A stretch of DNA of 64,000 nt from an uncultured Synergistales bacterium (GCA_905233725.1 CAJOEM010000004.1:18882-82881); one strand, 5' to 3'; positions 1 through 9,672 are shown, numbered from the stretch's first letter. The notes: generated by a model not told the origin, from the sequence alone. Translations and numbers: made by a program.

Positions 1-1902
1 ACGATTTTCGCAATCATAAGCCTAGGAGGTTGCGGTGGCGGTTCAAGCAGTCATAACGGTGCTTATGAACCGGAAGAAGAAACGTCTGTAAGCATGAATG
101 ATATTTTCGATGATGAAGAAGCGGTTAATGAAATATTCAGACGTTTGGGTCCTGATATTTTTGGGTTTATCAACGTGTCAACAATATTGGAAATTTCAAA
201 AAACAGTGATGATGCTTCACTTGAGATGGAATATATTGACTTTAACAATCCTGATCAAGATCCCTCTTCCCTGTATAACGTGAACACTCTTCGCAGCTAT
301 TACGAAAATGGCAGCGTGATTATTATCGAAGAACCCGATTTGTCATTGATTAATAAAGTAAGAGGAGATTTGGATCTTAGTGATGAGAACTCAGATATAA
401 CCGGTGACAAAGGCAGCCTTGAACTTTACGCGCTTGCTTTTGTCAGTGGCGATGTTGATAACGATTTCGTTTATATTATTCCGCGCATGGACGATGTGAG
501 AAGTTCTGGAGAGTCAGAGGCCGAAGCACCAGTATCAATCGAAGATGCAGAATCTGAATCTGGTGATGAAACTCAAGCGAAAGAATTTACGGAAGAAGAT
601 ACTGAATACACAATGCGTGATGCCCAGATCGACAGATGGGTAAGATTCCTGAAATGGCTTATCAGAATGGGCGATAATTCAAAGTCAAATTCCGCGTTCG
701 CAACAGAATACGAAATTCGCAAGGCTGCCGATGATAATGATTTGGTCAAAATCGCAAAGGCTCAGACACGCACGTTTGATTTCTCAAAATATGATCCCAA
801 CAGAAAATGTTTCAGCAACGTTGGCGATTCGATGAAATATGACGTAAATCGTGCTACAACTGTTGATTATGTGATCTATTCTGTGCATTCGTTCTCGAAT
901 CATAATGATTATTATCTTGTTTTATGCGATGCCACGACCACACCGAAAAATTTTGGCGACACTACTCGCACCTGCAATAGTTTCGAGCAAAGTTTGACGT
1001 TTAATTTCCTTCATGGCTATACGAGGGGTTTCTATGTTGAGTCACACATAGATGACGGCACAATGCAAGCGAGCGATGTTTCAATCATGAACGCAATTCC
1101 CACGAACATCAACGCGTCTACGAGCCATTCCGAGACAATGGGCTGGCAGTTGGGCGGCAAGTTAGGCTTCAGCGGCAAAGGTGCTACAGGAGAACTTTCC
1201 GGCGGAATAAGTCACAGCGAAACAAAGTCATGGACAACGACAGAATATTCACTCCTGAACGAGACCAGAAGAGAATACATCGCCAGTGCGAAATGGCGCG
1301 CAGACATGAACCTGCCTTCAAACGGAAGCGACCACTCAGCCGCTTCACACATGAGCTATAAGGGAGTAAACGCTACTAACGCATCAAAAAACAGTCTCAC
1401 GCTGCATTCAGAATGGGTGTGGAGCGTAAGTCAGAACTACTGGAACAAACATCCTAAAGTTACGATGAAAGTGCATTCACACGTTGAGGACGGCTGGACA
1501 CATGGAGAAGCGTGGCATTGGCATGGATTCCTTAATTTAGTGAAATATGTTTGGGGTCGAGAGGATGGTTTTTATGAATACAACGGCTATAATTCACTTG
1601 ATTTAGATAGACCGGTTCATATTGCGACGAACGTGAAATCATTTGCTTTTGAATCAAAAGCTGAGGCCTCAAAGAGTTTTACTTTGCTATCTGAAAGCAA
1701 CTGGAAAATTTCATCGAATGTTGACTGGCTGAAATTCACCAGAACCAGCGGCTCTGCGACTGGTGAAACGGAATATGCGGTTATGTTCGATGTTGCCGAA
1801 AACACAACTTCTTCACCGAGAGAGGGAATTATAACTCTTAGTGCAGAAAACGAATCCAACGAGATTAATATTCAGGTTCTTCAATCCGGAGTCAGCAAAT
1901 AA
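1..1902 (+). CDS. Secreted lipoprotein, leukocidin-like middle plus C-terminal BACON domain (5' partial)
   Basis: The frame is open from base 1, so the true start lies upstream; the first ATG (94) is internal. Codons 2-11 read IFAIISLGGC, the end of a lipoprotein signal peptide with a lipobox and lipidated Cys at codon 11, followed by a Gly/Ser linker, so the protein should be lipid-anchored. After an acidic region comes a Ser/Thr/His-rich segment (GWQLGGKLGFSGKGATGELS flanked by two SHSET repeats) with alternating polar and hydrophobic residues, resembling the stem of leukocidin/hemolysin-type beta-barrel toxins. The last 80 or so residues (NWKISSNVDWLKF, then SGSATGE) look like a BACON domain, often a glycan or mucin-binding module. 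The lipoprotein and BACON calls are fairly firm; the toxin similarity is tentative. Confidence 0.6.
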   Translation, partial: TIFAIISLGGCGGGSSSHNGAYEPEEETSVSMNDIFDDEEAVNEIFRRLGPDIFGFINVSTILEISKNSDDASLEMEYIDFNNPDQDPSSLYNVNTLRSYYENGSVIIIEEPDLSLINKVRGDLDLSDENSDITGDKGSLELYALAFVSGDVDNDFVYIIPRMDDVRSSGESEAEAPVSIEDAESESGDETQAKEFTEEDTEYTMRDAQIDRWVRFLKWLIRMGDNSKSNSAFATEYEIRKAADDNDLVKIAKAQTRTFDFSKYDPNRKCFSNVGDSMKYDVNRATTVDYVIYSVHSFSNHNDYYLVLCDATTTPKNFGDTTRTCNSFEQSLTFNFLHGYTRGFYVESHIDDGTMQASDVSIMNAIPTNINASTSHSETMGWQLGGKLGFSGKGATGELSGGISHSETKSWTTTEYSLLNETRREYIASAKWRADMNLPSNGSDHSAASHMSYKGVNATNASKNSLTLHSEWVWSVSQNYWNKHPKVTMKVHSHVEDGWTHGEAWHWHGFLNLVKYVWGREDGFYEYNGYNSLDLDRPVHIATNVKSFAFESKAEASKSFTLLSESNWKISSNVDWLKFTRTSGSATGETEYAVMFDVAENTTSSPREGIITLSAENESNEINIQVLQSGVSK

Positions 1903-1920
1903 TCACGAAATCATGAATTG

Positions 1921-1947
1921 CCCTCGTTAAGTCGGGGGTAATTTTTT
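1921..1947 (+). terminator. Rho-independent terminator after the lipoprotein gene
   Basis: CCCTCG pairs with CGGGGG (one G-U pair) around a 6-nt loop and is followed by TAATTTTTT. It lies 19 nt after the stop codon. Confidence 0.7.
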
Positions 1948-1958
1948 ATGATTATTCA

Positions 1959-1967
1959 TGCTATAAT
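1959..1967 (+). promoter_or_regulatory. Extended -10 promoter for the PAP2 gene
   Basis: TGC-TATAAT is a perfect extended -10 element 48 nt upstream of the ATG at 2015. No convincing -35 hexamer is present, which is common for extended -10 promoters. Confidence 0.55.
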
Positions 1968-2014
1968 CTGTGAGCTTTTCAGAAATTTTTGAAACGGAGC
2001 GATAATGATAATAA

Positions 2015-2950
2015 ATGGATATTGAGTACTTGCTGTTTTTGCAGAATTTCAGGATTTCGATTAACGATGCGCTGACACCGTTCTTGGAGTACTTGTCGTT
2101 ATTCGGAGTTACGCTGATTGGATTATTGCCGGCGTTCGTGTACTGGTGCGTTGACAAGAAAAAGGGCTTGTTCACGATCATGGCTTGGAACATGAGTGTT
2201 GCGATTAACGTTCTCGTGAAAAATATTGCGTGCGTTTACAGACCGTGGATTCGCGAGCCGAAAATAATTCCTGCTGGGAATGCTATCGAAACTGCTGGAG
2301 GCTATTCGTTCCCAAGCGGACACACTGCGACAGTTACGCCGATTTATGGATCGTTTGCGATGTTTGTGAAGAATCGTGTCTGGAAAATTTTCTGGGTTCT
2401 GGCGATTCTTTTGACGATGTTCTCGCGAAATTATCTGGGAGTTCACACGCCTCAGGACGTAATCGTTGGATTTGTGATTGGCTGTGCTGCGTTATTCGTT
2501 ACGTGCAAAATTTTCGCATATATCGAGAATAAGCCTGAACGCGAAGATTTGATTCTTGCAATAATATTCTTGCTGGGACTTGCCGCGCTGATTTACACGA
2601 CTTACAAGTCATACCCGATTGATTATGACGCTGCCGGGAAAATTCTCGTGAAGCCTGATACGATGCGTCGTGGAGCTTGGGCGGATATTGGCGGCCTGCT
2701 GGCGTTTGTCATTGCTAGATTTTGTGAGAAACGCTGGGTGAAATTCTCGTCTACGGGCATTAATGCGAAGGGAATAATTCTCGCGATAATCGGCATGATC
2801 CCGTTGAGCTGGATAATCCTGTGCCTGAAGCCTGTCGCGACTGAAGCGTTCGGAGCGTTCTGGGGAAGATTAGCTTCTCAGGGGAGCATAGTTCTTTATA
2901 TCGTTTTGCTTTACCCGATTGTTCTGAAATTTTTCGCGCGCAATAAATAA
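2015..2950 (+). CDS. PAP2-family membrane phosphatase
   Basis: Integral membrane lipid phosphatase of the PAP2 superfamily (311 aa). All three signature motifs are visible: KNIACVYRP (KX6RP), FPSGHT (PSGH) and SRNYLGVHTPQD (SRX5HX3D), set between hydrophobic helices. About 110 residues follow the core and add further membrane segments, so it is longer than the simplest PAP2 enzymes. Likely substrates are undecaprenyl pyrophosphate or phosphatidic/lipid phosphates at the outer face of the inner membrane; the sequence does not decide which. The start is ATG 2015 with GGAG 15 nt upstream. It stands alone between its own promoter and terminator. Confidence 0.85.
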   Translation: MDIEYLLFLQNFRISINDALTPFLEYLSLFGVTLIGLLPAFVYWCVDKKKGLFTIMAWNMSVAINVLVKNIACVYRPWIREPKIIPAGNAIETAGGYSFPSGHTATVTPIYGSFAMFVKNRVWKIFWVLAILLTMFSRNYLGVHTPQDVIVGFVIGCAALFVTCKIFAYIENKPEREDLILAIIFLLGLAALIYTTYKSYPIDYDAAGKILVKPDTMRRGAWADIGGLLAFVIARFCEKRWVKFSSTGINAKGIILAIIGMIPLSWIILCLKPVATEAFGAFWGRLASQGSIVLYIVLLYPIVLKFFARNK

Positions 2951-2984
2951 TTTTTGATTTGCGAATTTATGAATTTGAATCGAG

Positions 2985-3014
2985 AACCTCGTTTGAAAGA
3001 TAACGGGGTTTTTT
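2985..3014 (+). terminator. Rho-independent terminator after the PAP2 gene
   Basis: AACCTCGTT pairs over 9 bp with AACGGGGTT (one G-U pair) around an 8-nt loop and runs into TTTT. Confidence 0.8.
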
Positions 3015-3018
3015 CATG

Positions 3019-3027
3019 TGCTAAAAT
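3019..3027 (+). promoter_or_regulatory. Extended -10 promoter for the APC permease
   Basis: TGC-TAAAAT lies 53 nt upstream of the TTG start at 3081, directly after the preceding terminator, in the same arrangement as the promoter at 1959. Confidence 0.45.
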
Positions 3028-3080
3028 ATACCGAACTGGTTTGTATTTTATGATTCAAGAATTGGAGGCTGCAATAGAAA

Positions 3081-4511
3081 TTGTCTGCAGATGATGCTAA
3101 CACACGAACATGTGAACACAAACTCGAACGCAAATTAACGCTCTTGAACGTGTGGTCGATGGCGTTTGGCTGCGTAATCGGATTTGGCGCGTTTATGATG
3201 CCCGGGACAGTTTTCCTGAAGCGCGCTGGAACTGTTGGAACGTTGATCGCGATAGAAATCGGAGCAATCGTTATGCTTGTTATCTCGTACAGTTATAGCT
3301 ACATGATTCAAAAATTTCCTGTTGCTGGCGGAGAATTTGTTTACGCGACGAGAGCTTTTGGCAGGAAACACGGATTTTTATGCGCATGGTTTCTCGGTCT
3401 GAGTTATTTGTGTTTAGTTCCGGTTAATGCGAACGCGATTGCAGTATTATTCCGAATGCTGTTTAATAATTTTTTCCAGTTCAAGTTTCTTTACACGATT
3501 GCCGGCGATGATATTTATCTCGGGGAAATTATTCTCGCGTTATTTGCTATGATAATTTTCGCGATGATTAACATGTTGAATATAAAAGTCTCGGGGATAT
3601 TGCAGACGATTTTTGTTATATTGCTGATTTCAGGTGTAGTGATTCTCGTTTCTGCAGCAGTGTTAAGTCCGCTGAGCAAAGCTTCGAATTTCAAGCCGTT
3701 ATTTTACCCGGACAAAGTTTATAATAGCAAGTTCGTGTTCCTGCAAATATTATCCGTGAGTGCAATAGCTCCGTGGGCGTTCGTAGGATTTGAGACAGTC
3801 CCGAAATTTTCGGAAGAATCGAGTTTCAGCATGAGCAAAGTCAAAGTCCTGATGGATACGTGCATAATATTAGGCGTTTTTGTCTACGTGTCGATGAATT
3901 TGTTCGCGGCATCGTATTTCCCGGAGAATTACGCGAATTGGGCAGAATATATCGATGATCTTGGGAATCTGCGCGGAATAATTTCTGTGCCGGTTTTGTA
4001 TGTTGCGCATAAAGTGATGGGTGTTCCCGGATTAATCGTTGCTGGAATTTCGGCGTTGTGCGCTATGTTGACTGGAATCGTTGGCTTTTACTCAGCGACT
4101 AGCCGGTTATTATACTCGATGTCCGAGAATCAAATGCTGCCTGAATGGTTCGGACGCTTGAATAAATATAACGTGCCGATGAATGCGACGTTGTTTTGCC
4201 TGTTAGTATCGCTTGGAGTTCCGTTTGCTGGACGAGTGGTTCTTGGCTGGGCTGTGGACATGTCATCAATCGGTGCGGCGATAAGCTTCGGATACACGGC
4301 TCTTGCGACTCGAAAATACGCGGCTCTTGAAAAAAAGAAAGATATTATGATCTTCGCGGCGTTCGGATTTTTGTTTTCGGTTTTGTTCGCGATAATATTG
4401 CTGATTCCGATTCCGTTTTTTCCGGGGATTTCGCTTTCGTTTGAATCATATACGTGTCTTGTGTTCTGGATTTTGCTTGGGATAATTTTCTACAGGAACG
4501 CGTATAAATAA
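3081..4511 (+). CDS. APC-superfamily amino acid permease
   Basis: Multi-spanning amino acid/polyamine/organocation transporter (476 aa, about 12 hydrophobic segments). The N-terminal segment has the family's glycine-rich unwound helix (FGCVIGFGAFMMPG), and helix 3 has FPVAGGEFVYATRAFG, typical of APC permeases. Substrate cannot be assigned. The start is TTG 3081, preceded by GGAGG 12 nt upstream; there is no in-frame ATG nearby that keeps the N-terminal region. It is monocistronic between a promoter and a bidirectional terminator, and convergent with the HD-GYP gene. Confidence 0.85.
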   Translation: MSADDANTRTCEHKLERKLTLLNVWSMAFGCVIGFGAFMMPGTVFLKRAGTVGTLIAIEIGAIVMLVISYSYSYMIQKFPVAGGEFVYATRAFGRKHGFLCAWFLGLSYLCLVPVNANAIAVLFRMLFNNFFQFKFLYTIAGDDIYLGEIILALFAMIIFAMINMLNIKVSGILQTIFVILLISGVVILVSAAVLSPLSKASNFKPLFYPDKVYNSKFVFLQILSVSAIAPWAFVGFETVPKFSEESSFSMSKVKVLMDTCIILGVFVYVSMNLFAASYFPENYANWAEYIDDLGNLRGIISVPVLYVAHKVMGVPGLIVAGISALCAMLTGIVGFYSATSRLLYSMSENQMLPEWFGRLNKYNVPMNATLFCLLVSLGVPFAGRVVLGWAVDMSSIGAAISFGYTALATRKYAALEKKKDIMIFAAFGFLFSVLFAIILLIPIPFFPGISLSFESYTCLVFWILLGIIFYRNAYK

Positions 4512-4535
4512 AGCCCCGTTCGTGTGAGCGAGGCT
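4512..4535. terminator. Bidirectional terminator between convergent genes
   Basis: A 10-bp stem with one mismatch (AGCCCCGTTC / GAGCGAGGCT) and a GTGT loop starts right after the APC stop codon. On the minus strand it is followed by TTTATTT, so it can also end the HD-GYP transcript. Confidence 0.7.
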
Positions 4536-4541
4536 GAATTA

Positions 4542-6650
4542 TTATATAACTGCTTTTTGAGAATCTTCGTAGATTCGCCTGATTTCAGATTCTGAGTCCA
4601 GGAATGCCTGGATAACTTGCGGGTCAAAATGTGTGCCGATTCCCTCACGCATAATCGCCAGAGCTTTCTCAAACGGGAAGCCGTCTTTGTAGCTGCGTTT
4701 CGAGACTAGAGCGTCGAACACATCTGCGACAGCCATAATTCTCGCCGATAACGGAATGTCTGAACCTGCGCGTCCCTCAGGATAGCCTGAACCGTTCCAT
4801 TTCTCGTGATGATATGCAGCCAGGTTGCGCGCCTCTTTCAAGTATCCCGGATCAGGCACGATTTCAATCACGTTATCTATTATCTGTTTGCCGACCGTTG
4901 TGTGTGTCTTCATGAGTGAAAATTCTTCGTTCGTGAGTTTGCCTGGTTTGTTTAGTATAGCGTCCGGAATATGAATCTTGCCGATGTCATGCAACGGTGC
5001 TGAGCGTATTACGTCCTGAATAAATTCTTCGGTCATTGCGCTCGAATAAATTCCCTCGGATTGCATTTTCCGCGCGATAACTTCGACGTAGGCTGACGTG
5101 TTGCGAACGTGAGTTCCGGTATTTTTATCGCGGCTTTCGACAAGTTCCGCCATAACAAGAATCAATCCGGATTGCATTTTGCCGATCACAGCGTTCTTAG
5201 CCTGCACGTCGTTAATATATTCAACCGTGTCACGAAGCGTCTTGGTCAATGCCAAGTACAAATTCTCGATCTCGTCGCCGGTTCTAATATCCAGATTTTG
5301 CAGCATCTTCGCACTGATCTCGCGCGCTTCTTTCGAACTGTACGCGAAAGTTCCTGTTTCGATTGCGATCGCGTTAATCGGCAGCGTCAAATTATGTTCA
5401 GCAACTGCGAATCCGTAAAGACAAAGCATAATAAAAAATCCTGCGAAAATCGATATGATCTTGAACCAGAACGACAAGCTGTCATTCGCCAACATTCCCA
5501 TTGAAATATCAGCTGCTGCGTAACAACGGCAAATTCCGTGATCGTCATAAACTGGCTCGTAGATCGTCAATAACCAGCCGTATTTATCATCAGTTATTAT
5601 TGGCTCAATCGCTTTTCCGGCGAGTAAATCCGGCAAATATTTCTTGAACGCTTCGTCAAATTCGACAACATCGCCCAGTTCTGACGCAGGTGTGTCTGGT
5701 GTATCAACGTCAAATATAACGTGACAGCCGTCCTCCTTAATCTTGTAAATATACACGAAATTTATCTCCGGAGAACTTTTCTTTAACTGTTCGAGAGCAC
5801 GCTTACTTCGGACATAGCTTCCGGTTTTTACGCGCGTGTCCAGATACGTATCGACTAAGTGCGGATTCACTGCATTCGCCGCAAGTCTAGCAATCGCTCT
5901 TCCCAACACGATATGATTCTGTATCGAGTAATCTTTGTATAACTCGTACGCCGTGAAAGTCGAGCCAGCCATAACAAGCAGCATCATGATTCCAAGATAA
6001 CACGTTACTTTTGCGTTCAGCGATAATTTCCGGATATAGAGCTTGTGTTTATTATCGCGAATTATTTCACGCCGGGTCTGTTCGTATTCGTAATAATAAG
6101 ACGCTAAGCGATAGCGTAAAATCTCCGGTAAATATCTCAGAGCCAGTGCCGTAATTATCACCGAGACTGTCTTGTTCAGGAAATCCGTTCCCAATATCGT
6201 CAGGAATCTGCACTCAAACTCGGAAAAACCAGTGCGACTTTGCAGCCACTGCATCACCGGCAAAAGCGATTCCATGCTGAAATCGTAATTCTCGAAAAGA
6301 ATCGCAAGCCAGAGAAGCAAAACACTCTGAGTTAGCGCGAAAAACATGCTGATGATTATGAGCGTGTGATATTTCCTGAATAAGCCGCGTTGCGCAAAAA
6401 ATGCCGCACACATCGCCGTTATGACGCTTACTGTTCCGTAATCCAACGACGGATTCCCAAGTAAAACCAGCCCCATCGACGTGAAAAACGCAACCGTCAC
6501 GCCGGGCAAATATCCACTCAGAGCCGCAATGAAAATCGTTCCGAGCGAATCAAACATCACTGGAATTTGCAGCGACAAACTCAACGCAACTCCCAGAAAA
6601 TTCAACGCTATGCCGGATATGCACAAAAATGCTAATTTACGCAATCTCAC
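4542..6650 (-). CDS. Membrane-bound HD-GYP domain phosphodiesterase with periplasmic sensor region
   Basis: Probable cyclic-di-GMP phosphodiesterase (702 aa). Residues 1-190 hold five or six membrane helices, another helix follows near 210, then an extracytoplasmic sensor segment of about 150 residues resembling a Cache domain, a second helix near 390, and the C-terminal HD-GYP domain. Catalytic motifs are intact: the HD pair in PLHDIGKIHIP, then HHEKWNGSGYPEG, and DVFDAL downstream. It would lower c-di-GMP in response to an external ligand, which suits a motile bacterium. The start is GTG 6650 or TTG 6644; the latter is better placed behind AGGTGA. It is last in a minus-strand gene run and ends at the bidirectional terminator. 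Confidence 0.85.
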   Translation of the reverse strand: MRLRKLAFLCISGIALNFLGVALSLSLQIPVMFDSLGTIFIAALSGYLPGVTVAFFTSMGLVLLGNPSLDYGTVSVITAMCAAFFAQRGLFRKYHTLIIISMFFALTQSVLLLWLAILFENYDFSMESLLPVMQWLQSRTGFSEFECRFLTILGTDFLNKTVSVIITALALRYLPEILRYRLASYYYEYEQTRREIIRDNKHKLYIRKLSLNAKVTCYLGIMMLLVMAGSTFTAYELYKDYSIQNHIVLGRAIARLAANAVNPHLVDTYLDTRVKTGSYVRSKRALEQLKKSSPEINFVYIYKIKEDGCHVIFDVDTPDTPASELGDVVEFDEAFKKYLPDLLAGKAIEPIITDDKYGWLLTIYEPVYDDHGICRCYAAADISMGMLANDSLSFWFKIISIFAGFFIMLCLYGFAVAEHNLTLPINAIAIETGTFAYSSKEAREISAKMLQNLDIRTGDEIENLYLALTKTLRDTVEYINDVQAKNAVIGKMQSGLILVMAELVESRDKNTGTHVRNTSAYVEVIARKMQSEGIYSSAMTEEFIQDVIRSAPLHDIGKIHIPDAILNKPGKLTNEEFSLMKTHTTVGKQIIDNVIEIVPDPGYLKEARNLAAYHHEKWNGSGYPEGRAGSDIPLSARIMAVADVFDALVSKRSYKDGFPFEKALAIMREGIGTHFDPQVIQAFLDSESEIRRIYEDSQKAVI

Positions 6651-6694
6651 CTTTCATAAACACCCCCAGTTACTCAAATCTTAAATCTCAAATC

Positions 6695-7996
6695 TTAACG
6701 ACGAGCCATTTGCCTTCGATGGAAAAGATCCTCTGTGATCTCATCAGCTTGTGCCGTCAACATGAATGCTTCCTCGAAAATCGCATTGCCAGCCGTGTCC
6801 TCTTGACCTTTGAACGCGTTTTTCAGGAATATTGGCGTTATAATCGTGCAGAAAATTATCATGATGATTATCGGACCGAGATATTGCTCGTTGATCATGT
6901 TCATAGCCATTCCTTTGTCAGCTACGATTAGCGCAACTTCACCACGACAGACCATTCCCAAGCCAGTCTGATAGCTTTCACTGTTCGAGAAGCCGCATAA
7001 TCTCGCGCCGAGTCCACAGCCGCCCAGTTTCGAAATCACACTCACTATTACAATCGCAAGCGTGAATAACGCAAGCTGCATGTTCATCTTGGGCATGACG
7101 ACTTCGATGCCGATATTCGCGAAAAACACCGGTGTCAAAAGCAAGAACGATATCGAATCAAATTTGCTCGCGATATATTTGCCTTTGGGAGCCATAGCAA
7201 TTATCATCCCAGCAGCAAACGCTCCGATTATGTCCGCAACTCCGAACAGTACTTCAGCAGCCCACGCCATGAACATACAAAACGCAAATCCCATGACTGC
7301 ATAGCGTTTCAGGTCACGATTGCTCTGAATTTTGTCCGAGTATTGCATCGCTTTGATATACACAACAGCCGCAATCGCAACAAATACGAAAAATCCGAAA
7401 ATCTGCGCAATCACCAGCCACAAATTCACGGATTCTCCTGCCATTCCAGTTATGAGCGTCAAGCATATCAAGCCAAGAATATCGTCGATTAATGCCGCCG
7501 CCAAAATTGTGTTACCGACCTTCGTTGACATTTTGCCAAGTTCTTTCAACGTCTCAACAGTAATCGAAACTGACGTAGCTGTCAAAACTGCTCCGACGAA
7601 AATTGCCGACGCGAAACTCGTATCCGGATCGAACAGGTACATCAAGCCCGCGCCCATCACCAGCGGAACGACAACTCCGCTCAATGCCACGACGAATCCC
7701 ACAGTTCCAGACGCTTTCAATTCGTGAATATCCGTTTCCATTCCAGCCGTGAACATGATGACGATTACGCCCAATTCTGCCAGACGGCTAATCAACGGTG
7801 AAGGCTGCAAACAAAACTGCATTCCGAATAAATATTCTGTCAAAACTCCCAACACCGCCGGACCAAAAAATAATCCCGCCATCAATGCTCCGACAACTTG
7901 CGGCAACTGGGCACGACGCGACAATATGCTGAAAATCTTCGTCGATAGCAAGATAACACACAAACTTAGCAAATAATTATACTGTTCCAAGATCAC
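6695..7996 (-). CDS. CPA2-family cation/proton antiporter (KefB/NapA-like)
   Basis: Monovalent cation:proton antiporter of the CPA2 type (433 aa, about 12 hydrophobic segments). The N-terminus has the family's LPQVVGALMAGLFFGPAVLG pattern; ALIDDILGL carries the paired acidic residues expected in the ion-binding helix; GMVCRGEVALIVADKG is the conserved late motif. No C-terminal TrkA-N domain is present, only a 40-residue hydrophilic tail, so the protein is channel-only and more like NapA/GerN than full KefB. The start is GTG 7996, five bases after AAAGG. It sits 32 nt downstream of the sugar kinase and 44 nt upstream of the HD-GYP gene. The ion is not determined. Confidence 0.85.
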   Translation of the reverse strand: MILEQYNYLLSLCVILLSTKIFSILSRRAQLPQVVGALMAGLFFGPAVLGVLTEYLFGMQFCLQPSPLISRLAELGVIVIMFTAGMETDIHELKASGTVGFVVALSGVVVPLVMGAGLMYLFDPDTSFASAIFVGAVLTATSVSITVETLKELGKMSTKVGNTILAAALIDDILGLICLTLITGMAGESVNLWLVIAQIFGFFVFVAIAAVVYIKAMQYSDKIQSNRDLKRYAVMGFAFCMFMAWAAEVLFGVADIIGAFAAGMIIAMAPKGKYIASKFDSISFLLLTPVFFANIGIEVVMPKMNMQLALFTLAIVIVSVISKLGGCGLGARLCGFSNSESYQTGLGMVCRGEVALIVADKGMAMNMINEQYLGPIIIMIIFCTIITPIFLKNAFKGQEDTAGNAIFEEAFMLTAQADEITEDLFHRRQMARR

Positions 7997-8028
7997 AAAT
8001 ACCTTTCTATTTCATTTCTATGCAAATA

Positions 8029-8991
8029 TTAATCTTCGTCATCATACGAATCATACGACTCGCCCATTAACGCGCCAACCTGATGCCTCCATGGCAACGA
8101 TGGATGCGCGCCGATTTTCGTACACGCCAACGCCCCACACGCCGCAGCAAATCTCACCGCGCGCCTGAGAGACATTCCCTCAGATGACGCAACACACAAT
8201 CCCGCACAAAACGCGTCTCTCGCTCCAGTGTGATCGACCGCACGAATGTTAAACGCATCGAACGAAAAATTATCGCCGTTCTTCTGAAACACAAGTCCAC
8301 CTTTCGCACTCTGTGTCACAACCAGAGTCTTAACGCCACGCTCCAGGATTTCCAAAGCCATGTTCGAAATCTCAGACTGAGGCGGGACTGTCAATCTCGC
8401 GGATTTTTTCGCACTCGCATAGAAACCTAACGCACGCTCATTTAGAATCAAGAAATCGATCCCCTGCCAAACTTCATCGGGTAATGAAAACGGTGGTTCT
8501 GCTGACAAGAACGTTTTACAATCAGCTTGACGCGCAACTTTCAAACCCGCAGCAACTGTCTCGGGCGGAATTTCCATTTGAAACAGCACAGCATCGGACG
8601 ACTCGAAAATTTCCTTCGCACGAACTATCGCACTTTCATCGAGCAACACGTTCGCACCCTGAGAAATCACAATCGAACTGTCGCCTGCGTCTGTAACCGT
8701 GATTACCGCCGTACCCGTTGCAGCTTCCTTTCGAATTTGCAAATGAGAGCAATCTACGCCATTCTCAACCAGAACAGCACGAAGCCTCCTGCCAAATTCA
8801 TCATCACCTACACAACCTATCATGTAAGACAGCGCATTCAATCTTGCTGCTGCCAGTGCCTGATTTGATCCCTTGCCGCCTCCAGCGATTCCGAACGGGC
8901 CTCCTATGACCGTCTCACTACGCTTAGGACAACGAGGTGCGCGCATTACTAGATCCATATTGAGAGAACCTACTACTGTGATCGCTGCCAA
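8029..8991 (-). CDS. PfkB-family carbohydrate kinase, ribokinase-like, with altered anion-hole motif
   Basis: Sugar kinase of the ribokinase/PfkB family (320 aa). The N-terminal GSLNMDLV and GGKGSNQALAAARL are typical of ribokinase. The C-terminal catalytic motif, normally DTxGAGD, reads DHTGARD: the base Asp is kept but the second Gly of the anion hole is Arg (AGA, one transition from GGA). The usual NPAP segment is also changed (LSAEPPF). Activity or specificity may therefore differ from true ribokinase. The start is TTG 8991 behind a strong GAGGAGG; no in-frame ATG precedes the conserved GSLNMD. It has an acidic tail (YDSYDDED) and lies between dedA-like and antiporter genes. Confidence 0.8.
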   Translation of the reverse strand: MAAITVVGSLNMDLVMRAPRCPKRSETVIGGPFGIAGGGKGSNQALAAARLNALSYMIGCVGDDEFGRRLRAVLVENGVDCSHLQIRKEAATGTAVITVTDAGDSSIVISQGANVLLDESAIVRAKEIFESSDAVLFQMEIPPETVAAGLKVARQADCKTFLSAEPPFSLPDEVWQGIDFLILNERALGFYASAKKSARLTVPPQSEISNMALEILERGVKTLVVTQSAKGGLVFQKNGDNFSFDAFNIRAVDHTGARDAFCAGLCVASSEGMSLRRAVRFAAACGALACTKIGAHPSLPWRHQVGALMGESYDSYDDED

Positions 8992-9048
8992 ACTATACTT
9001 GCCTCCTCAGATAATAATACTGGATTGTTTTATTATTTTAATATCATA

Positions 9049-9669
9049 TCACATGTTATCTTGATTTTTGCGAATTTTCAGAAACAATACGTACACGAGA
9101 ATTATTCCCAACGCAAGCAACACGCAGCCCAACGTTATCAACCTGTAATATTTGCTCAACAGCTCCTGATGTTCCCCGAGAATATATCCCAGCAAAGTCA
9201 AAACGCAAACCCAAATTCCAGCTCCAAGCGTCGTGAAAAACGTGAAAATTTTCAGCGGCATTCTCGCGATACCTGCCGGCAGTGAAATATATTGGCGAAT
9301 CACTGGCAACAACCTGCCGATTAACGTGCTGATATGTCCGTGCTTCAGAAAAAATTCGTCGGCTTTCTGAATCGAATCCTGCGAAATAAAAAAATATTTC
9401 CCCCAACGCAGCAAAAATGGCCGACCAAGTTTCAAAGCCAGCCAGTAATTAAACAACGCTCCCAGAATACTCCCGAAAATTCCGGAAGCTAAAACCCAAA
9501 ACAGCGACATCTCACCTTTCCACGCGAGATAGCCAGCAGGAGGCATGACAACTTCACTCGGAAACGGAAAGAACGACGACTCAAGAAACATCAGCGAAAT
9601 TATCCCCGTGTAACCCATTCTGCCGATCGTCTCGACTAACCAGCTGATAATTGTTCCCAAAACGCTCAT
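9049..9669 (-). CDS. DedA-family membrane protein
   Basis: Inner membrane protein of the DedA/SNARE-associated (VTT) family (206 aa), whose members include lipid-carrier flippases and proteins needed for membrane homeostasis. The family pattern is clear: [20 protein letters not shown] near residue 30, then [18 protein letters not shown], and [20 protein letters not shown] with the conserved Arg and Pro. Four to five hydrophobic segments end in a short basic tail. The start is ATG 9669, three bases after the larE stop, so the two genes are probably translationally coupled. Transported lipid is unknown from sequence. Confidence 0.88.
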   Translation of the reverse strand: MSVLGTIISWLVETIGRMGYTGIISLMFLESSFFPFPSEVVMPPAGYLAWKGEMSLFWVLASGIFGSILGALFNYWLALKLGRPFLLRWGKYFFISQDSIQKADEFFLKHGHISTLIGRLLPVIRQYISLPAGIARMPLKIFTFFTTLGAGIWVCVLTLLGYILGEHQELLSKYYRLITLGCVLLALGIILVYVLFLKIRKNQDNM

Positions 9670-9672
9670 GAT

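Noticed and set aside
7062-7976. Several long plus-strand frames opposite the antiporter gene
   Set aside because: Antisense shadows of a membrane protein gene; low-complexity Asn/Thr/Ile composition and no initiation signals.
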